NCBI GenBank assembly: GCA_016789165.1
Contig: JAEURL010000190.1
Coordinates: 1 to 9,269, forward strand
DNA: 9,269 bases
Source: Anaerolineales bacterium
Lineage (GTDB): Bacteria > Chloroflexota > Anaerolineae > Anaerolineales > UBA6663
Reading direction: 5' to 3'
Each line of letters opens with the position of its first letter. The first letter of the stretch is position 1. The position numbers and the translations under genes were made by a program. Shown in pieces: positions 6,524 through 9,269 of the stretch. The notes under the pieces were generated by a model. That model did not search any database. It was not told the origin of the DNA and was given only the letters and a program-made list of their open reading frames with translations.

Positions 6524-6922
6524 TCACTCCGCCTTGGGCAGCTCGGCGGGCGCGGCCGCTTCGCTCTTGCGTTCCGGCTGCCTGTCCTCCCGCGTCAGCA
6601 CGTAGATCAGGATCAGGGCCAGGCCGAAGAACGTCGGGAACAGGCCGATCAGGGCGAAGAGCGCGAAGCCGTCTTCGTCGCGCCCGACGCTCAGGTACGC
6701 GATCACCCAGCCCGCGCACAGCGCCAACCCCAGCGCGGTGCTGAGGATGCCCCAGCGCAGCGCGCCTTTGCCGTCGCCGCGCAGCCGCTCCGGGCGCACC
6801 AGGCCCTTCTCGGCCAGTGCGATCGTCTCGCGGTAGGCCAGGTAGCGGTTGAAGGCGATGAAGACGAACAGCATCAGGAAAAAGCCAAGAAAACCCAGGC
6901 ACGGAATCACGTCGCCGTTCAT
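6524..6922 (-). CDS. Small three-helix membrane protein, DUF6249-like
   Basis: 132 aa. Three hydrophobic segments are visible: about 5-27 (VIPCLGFLGFFLMLFVFIAF), 57-79 (WGILSTALGLALCAGWVIAY) and 86-109 (FALFALIGLFPTFFGLALIL). Between the first two is a cytoplasmic-looking loop, RETIALAEKGLVRPERLRGDGK. The AEKGL motif followed by two glycine-rich helices ending in GL-P-FFGLALI is the pattern I associate with DUF6249 proteins, often found beside ECF sigma factors. The last 22 residues are charged and Ala/Pro-rich. Biochemical function is unknown. Its ATG overlaps the stop of the DUF4097 gene (ATGA, 6919-6922), with GGAG 8 bp upstream at 6931-6934, so the two are translationally coupled. Confidence 0.8.
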   Translation of the reverse strand: MNGDVIPCLGFLGFFLMLFVFIAFNRYLAYRETIALAEKGLVRPERLRGDGKGALRWGILSTALGLALCAGWVIAYLSVGRDEDGFALFALIGLFPTFFGLALILIYVLTREDRQPERKSEAAAPAELPKAE

Positions 6923-8121
6923 TTGAGGATCTCCAGGGTAACGTTGCCGCTGTTGGTGTGGACGGTGAGCTGCTCGCCGCCGCCGTTGAGCGGGCCGCTG
7001 AAGCGGGTGGCGCTCTGGCGGCTGAGCTCGCCGGTAACCAGGATCGGGAAGGCCGACGTGATCTGGCCGAAGTCGGTGCTCAGGTCCACTGTCAGCGCGG
7101 TGGCCTCGGGCAGCGCCAGCGTCACGGCGCCAAAGTCGGTCTTCACCGTGTGCGGCCCCTGGCCGAGCGAGCCGGTGAAGTCGATCTGGCCGCTGTTGGT
7201 CTTCAGGTCGAGCGTCACAGACAGCGCGTCCGTGATGGCGATATCGCCGAAGTCTGTATGCGCCAGCAGCGTGCCGGCCGCGCCGGCCACGGTGATGGCG
7301 CCGCTGTTGGTCCGCAGGTCGTAGCCGGCGCCGCTGACCGCGCGCAGCGTGATCGGGCCGAAATCGGTATCGGCGCTGACCTGGCCCGGCACCGTCACCT
7401 GCGTGGCCGTTATCTTGCCGCTGGACGAGTGCAGGCCGAGGCGGCCCGCGGCGGCGTCTTCCAGCATGACCGCCCCGAAATCCGAGCGCAGCTCAATGGC
7501 GCCTTCGCCCGCCTGCACGCGGCGCGCCGTGACCGTGCCGCTGTTCGTCTGCGCCGTCAGCGGGCCGGTGGTGTCCGCCACCGTGATCTGGCCGAAGTCG
7601 GTTTTCAATATGGCCGCGCCGGTCACGCCTTCCAGACGGACGTCGCCAAAGTTGGCGCGCAGATCGACGGCCATCTGGCGGGGCACGGTCAGCGTGAGAT
7701 CGACCGTGTCCGAGCGCGTCGAGCCGACGACGACGACCTGGTTGGGCTGCTGATAGCGGATCGTCAAGCGGTCGCCCTGCTGGTCGAAGCTCACCTGCAG
7801 CGCGTCCAGGTCGGCCTGCGCCGCGGCCGCGTTGGCGGCCCAGGCCGTCTTGTGCAGGGAGACGACGACCTCGGTCGTGTCGGCCGCGACCACGGTCACG
7901 GCGCCGCCCGCGTTATCCACCACCAGTTGGCCCGGTTCGCCCAGCGTGAAGCGCTTCTCCTCCGTGGCCTCCGCCGAAACGCGGTCGAATGAGATGGCTT
8001 GGAAGCGCACGCCGGCGCGCGTGAACTGCGCCACGCTGAGGGCCACCGCGCCGGCCATCAGCGCGCAGACCCCGAGCAAGGCCGCGCTCAAGCCGAGGAT
8101 AATCCCGCGTCGATATCGCAT
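6919..8121 (-). CDS. DUF4097-type anchored beta-solenoid (adhesin-like) protein
   Basis: 400 aa. Residues about 6-32 form one hydrophobic helix after MRYRR, a signal anchor; the single Cys19 does not sit in a good lipobox. Residues 60-150 hold the start of the DUF4097 domain (PGQLVVDNAGGAVTVVAAD, DLTLTVPRQMAVDL). From about 151 on there are some twelve turns of 18-21 residues, each a strand, an xFG or xSG turn and a second strand, as in a right-handed beta-solenoid. DUF4097 proteins are called putative adhesins from fold resemblance; no ligand or enzyme activity is known to me. Placement outside the membrane is inferred from the anchor. The gene is first in the leftward operon, behind an ECF-type promoter (8159-8186) and an AAGGAG site 8 bp before the ATG. 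Confidence 0.88.
   Translation of the reverse strand: MRYRRGIILGLSAALLGVCALMAGAVALSVAQFTRAGVRFQAISFDRVSAEATEEKRFTLGEPGQLVVDNAGGAVTVVAADTTEVVVSLHKTAWAANAAAAQADLDALQVSFDQQGDRLTIRYQQPNQVVVVGSTRSDTVDLTLTVPRQMAVDLRANFGDVRLEGVTGAAILKTDFGQITVADTTGPLTAQTNSGTVTARRVQAGEGAIELRSDFGAVMLEDAAAGRLGLHSSSGKITATQVTVPGQVSADTDFGPITLRAVSGAGYDLRTNSGAITVAGAAGTLLAHTDFGDIAITDALSVTLDLKTNSGQIDFTGSLGQGPHTVKTDFGAVTLALPEATALTVDLSTDFGQITSAFPILVTGELSRQSATRFSGPLNGGGEQLTVHTNSGNVTLEILK
6928..7671 (-). repeat. Solenoid repeat array in the DUF4097 gene, alternating DFG and NSG turns
   Basis: Turn triplets by residue: NFG 157, DFG 175, NSG 193, DFG 214, SSG 233, DFG 253, NSG 272, DFG 290, NSG 309, DFG 329, DFG 350 and NSG 390. 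Steps are 18, 18, 21, 19, 20, 19, 18, 19, 20, 21 and 40; the last step spans a degenerate turn. From 175 to 329 the DFG and (N/S)SG types alternate strictly. In the DNA this shows as recurrent CCGAAGTCGG-like and CCGCTGTTGGT words on the plus strand. Confidence 0.85.
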
Positions 8122-8129
8122 CGCGTTGT

Positions 8130-8135
8130 CTCCTT
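8130..8135 (-). promoter_or_regulatory. Ribosome binding site of the DUF4097 gene
   Basis: AAGGAG on the minus strand, 8 bp before the ATG at 8121; it fixes that start. Confidence 0.8.
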
Positions 8136-8158
8136 GTTGTCTGTTCGGTCTTGCTCAG

Positions 8159-8186
8159 TTTGACCGGCGGCCGGCCGGAAAGTTTC
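8159..8186 (-). promoter_or_regulatory. ECF-sigma-type promoter of the DUF4097 operon
   Basis: Minus strand: -35 GAAACTT (8180-8186), 16-bp spacer, -10 TCAAA (8159-8163). This closely follows the RpoE-type consensus GGAACTT-N16-TCNNA. Transcription should start near 8152, leaving a leader of about 30 nt that contains the AAGGAG site. The element matches the rightward promoter at 8234-8261 in spacing and in flanking bases (TGAAACTTT at the front, CCGGTC and AACTG at the back). Confidence 0.8.
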
Positions 8187-8233
8187 ACGGCCGGCGCGGC
8201 TGAACCTGGGCCCGGGAAGCGGAGTACCTTACT

Positions 8234-8261
8234 GAAACTTTTCCGGGCCAGGCCGGTCTAA
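8234..8261 (+). promoter_or_regulatory. ECF-sigma-type promoter of the sigma factor gene (autoregulation)
   Basis: Plus strand: -35 GAAACTT (8234-8240), 16-bp spacer, -10 TCTAA (8257-8261). It lies directly before the ECF sigma gene, as expected for self-activation. The predicted start, near 8268, gives a very short leader that begins about at the AAGGAAGG site. The two -35 boxes are 47 bp apart, back to back with the DUF4097 promoter. Confidence 0.8.
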
Positions 8262-8267
8262 CTGGAT

Positions 8268-8275
8268 AAGGAAGG
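8268..8275 (+). promoter_or_regulatory. Ribosome binding site of the ECF sigma gene
   Basis: AAGGAAGG ends 4 bp before the GTG at 8280, with the AAGGA part 7 bp away. It supports GTG 8280 as the start, since no in-frame ATG occurs at the N-terminus of this well-conserved sigma domain. Confidence 0.7.
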
Positions 8276-8279
8276 CTGT

Positions 8280-8858
8280 GTGGCGGAGGCCGAGGAGCGT
8301 GTCTGGATCCAGCGCGCGCAGGCGGGTGATGCGGAAGCGTTCGGCCAGTTGGTGTTGGAACACCAGCGCTTCGTGTATCACCTGGCCTTGCGCGTGCTCC
8401 GCCATCCGCAGGAGGCCGAGGACGTGGCTCAGGAGGCTTTCGTCCGGGCGTGGCTGGCGCTGCCCCACTTCCGCGGCCAGGCCCGCTTTGGGACCTGGCT
8501 GTACCGCATCGTGACCAACCTGTGCTACAACCGCCTGCCGGGCCTGCGCCGTGACCTGAATGCCCTGGGGGAAGAGCAGATCGGCGACCTCCCGGACGAG
8601 TCGGCGGCCGGCGCGGAGGCGGCCGCCGGCCTGGAAGACCAGGAGCGCCAGGCTTTTCTGCAAGACGCGATCGAGCGCCTGCCGGCGAGCTATCAACTCT
8701 TGATCACGCTCCGTTTCCAGCAGGGGCTGGCGTACGACGAGATCGCGGGCATCACCAGCCTGCCGCTCGGGACGGTGAAGACTGGCCTGTTTCGCGCGCG
8801 GGCGCGTCTGCGCGAGGCGCTGCGCGCTTACGAGGAGGGCGAGGCCGATGACCGCTGA
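8280..8858 (+). CDS. ECF-subfamily RNA polymerase sigma factor
   Basis: 192 aa, the usual size for a two-domain ECF sigma factor. Sigma-2 runs from about 20 to 88: FGQLVLEHQRFVYHLALRVL, then the region 2.2 signature EAEDVAQEAFVRAW (45-58) and region 2.4 FGTWLYRIVTNLCYNRL (70-86). An acidic, Ala-rich linker (about 95-124) leads to sigma-4 (126-183), with IERLPASYQLL and the helix-turn-helix YDEIAGITSLPLGTVKTGLFRARARLRE, which reads the -35 element. It directs RNA polymerase to a small stress or envelope regulon. Two matching promoters in the adjacent divergent region imply that it drives itself and the DUF4097 operon. The start is GTG. Its 3' end overlaps the next gene by 11 bp, which suggests coupled translation with an anti-sigma factor. 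Confidence 0.96.
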   Translation: MAEAEERVWIQRAQAGDAEAFGQLVLEHQRFVYHLALRVLRHPQEAEDVAQEAFVRAWLALPHFRGQARFGTWLYRIVTNLCYNRLPGLRRDLNALGEEQIGDLPDESAAGAEAAAGLEDQERQAFLQDAIERLPASYQLLITLRFQQGLAYDEIAGITSLPLGTVKTGLFRARARLREALRAYEEGEADDR

Positions 8859-9240
8859 CCGCGAACAGCTGGCCCAGGCCCGGATCGAGGCCGCCCTGCG
8901 CTCGCAGCCGCTGCACCAGCCGCCGGCGACCCTGGCGCCGGCGGTCCTGGCGCGCATCCACGGGCTGACCCACACCGCGCGCCCCCGCTTTCGGCTGGAG
9001 TGGCTGGATTACGCCCTGGGCCTGTTCCTGCTCGCCCTGGTTGGGATGGCCGGTTGGATCTGGCGGCTCCTGCCGCCGCCGGCGGCCGACCTCATCACGG
9101 CCCGCCTGCGCCTGGAAGCGCTGTCGCTGATCCACGTTTTCGACTTGGGGCGGCTCTGGCCGGTGCTGGCGCTGGGGCTGGGGCTGGGCCTGGCCGTGCT
9201 CTTGATCTCGTTCGCGGAGTCCAACCGGCCGCGCGTGTGA
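8848..9240 (+). CDS. Two-helix membrane protein, probable anti-sigma factor without a zinc motif
   Basis: 130 aa. The ATG lies within the sigma gene (11-bp overlap) and is served by GGAGGG at 8834-8839, 8 bp upstream. Residues 1-48 are a soluble tail with a helical segment (EQLAQARIEAALRSQPL) and a Pro-rich turn before LAPAVLARIHGL. Hydrophobic helices follow at about 53-72 (LDYALGLFLLALVGMAGWIW) and 103-122 (LWPVLALGLGLGLAVLLISF), with about 30 residues between them. Position, coupling and membrane topology point to an anti-sigma factor holding the ECF sigma factor at the membrane. However, there is no cysteine at all and no HxxxCxxC zinc-binding anti-sigma motif, so it is not of the zf-HC2 class. 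The role is inferred from context. A non-regulatory membrane protein remains possible. Confidence 0.75.
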   Translation: MTADREQLAQARIEAALRSQPLHQPPATLAPAVLARIHGLTHTARPRFRLEWLDYALGLFLLALVGMAGWIWRLLPPPAADLITARLRLEALSLIHVFDLGRLWPVLALGLGLGLAVLLISFAESNRPRV

Positions 9241-9269
9241 GCCCGGCGGCGGTCCGGGGCCGGCGCGCG

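Noticed and set aside
6519..6902. 128-codon upstream extension of the PAF-AH-like gene
   Set aside because: This stretch is the DUF6249-like gene read in another frame. The signal anchor and the GGAG site place the start at 6518 (or GTG 6527).
6958..7992. 344-codon plus-strand open frame opposite the DUF4097 gene
   Set aside because: It is the antisense shadow of a periodic, GC-rich gene; its apparent repeats are the solenoid repeats read backwards.
8164..8179. GGCCGGCC palindromes as a regulator site or uptake-like sequence
   Set aside because: The same GGCCGG/CCGGCC words occur throughout the coding regions as Ala-Gly and Pro-Ala codons, so their presence in the promoter spacer is not specific.
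9241..9269. Terminator after the anti-sigma gene
   Set aside because: The last 29 bases are GC-rich with possible short pairings, but there is no T-tract and the window ends, so no terminator can be supported.

Overview
This is a GC-rich, gene-dense bacterial window with eleven protein-coding genes, one of them cut by the left edge. No RNA genes, CRISPR arrays or insertion sequences were seen. The longest stretch without a gene is the 158 bp between 8122 and 8279. The gene set, the GC- and Ala/Gly/Arg-rich coding, the leaderless-looking start and the sigma factor/DUF4097/DUF6249 neighbourhood suggest a member of the Chloroflexota (Anaerolineae-like). That placement is inference from general resemblance, not from a marker gene.

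Layout. (A) 1-2853, leftward: a cystathionine gamma-synthase/lyase-type PLP enzyme, MutY adenine glycosylase, and the N-terminal 190 codons of a PP2C-type serine/threonine phosphatase. (B) 2854-2938: a compact divergent promoter region with two perfect TATAAT boxes facing outwards. (C) 2939-5378, rightward: a small unknown protein whose transcript is probably leaderless, a Nudix hydrolase of the ADP-ribose pyrophosphatase type, and a MATE transporter. (D) 5382-8121, leftward, converging on C with only 3 bp between stop codons: a beta-solenoid DUF4097 protein, a three-helix DUF6249-like membrane protein and a membrane-anchored PAF-acetylhydrolase-like hydrolase, joined by short stop/start overlaps. 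(E) 8280-9240, rightward: an ECF sigma factor and a translationally coupled two-helix membrane protein that is probably its anti-sigma factor.

The most interesting part is D+E. The 158-bp divergent region between the DUF4097 gene and the sigma gene carries two outward-facing copies of an RpoE/ECF-type promoter, GAAACTT-N16-TC(T/A)AA, with identical spacing and flanking similarity. This predicts that the sigma factor transcribes its own gene and the DUF4097-DUF6249-PAF-AH operon. The whole would form a self-contained envelope-response regulon: sigma factor, membrane anti-sigma factor, long anchored beta-solenoid, small membrane protein and lipid esterase. The DUF4097 solenoid shows an unusual alternation of DFG-type and NSG-type turns.

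Genes in A and C look like ordinary housekeeping or accessory genes. MutY has an apparent FSH-to-YTQ change in its 8-oxoguanine-sensing loop, and the Nudix box carries one extra residue.
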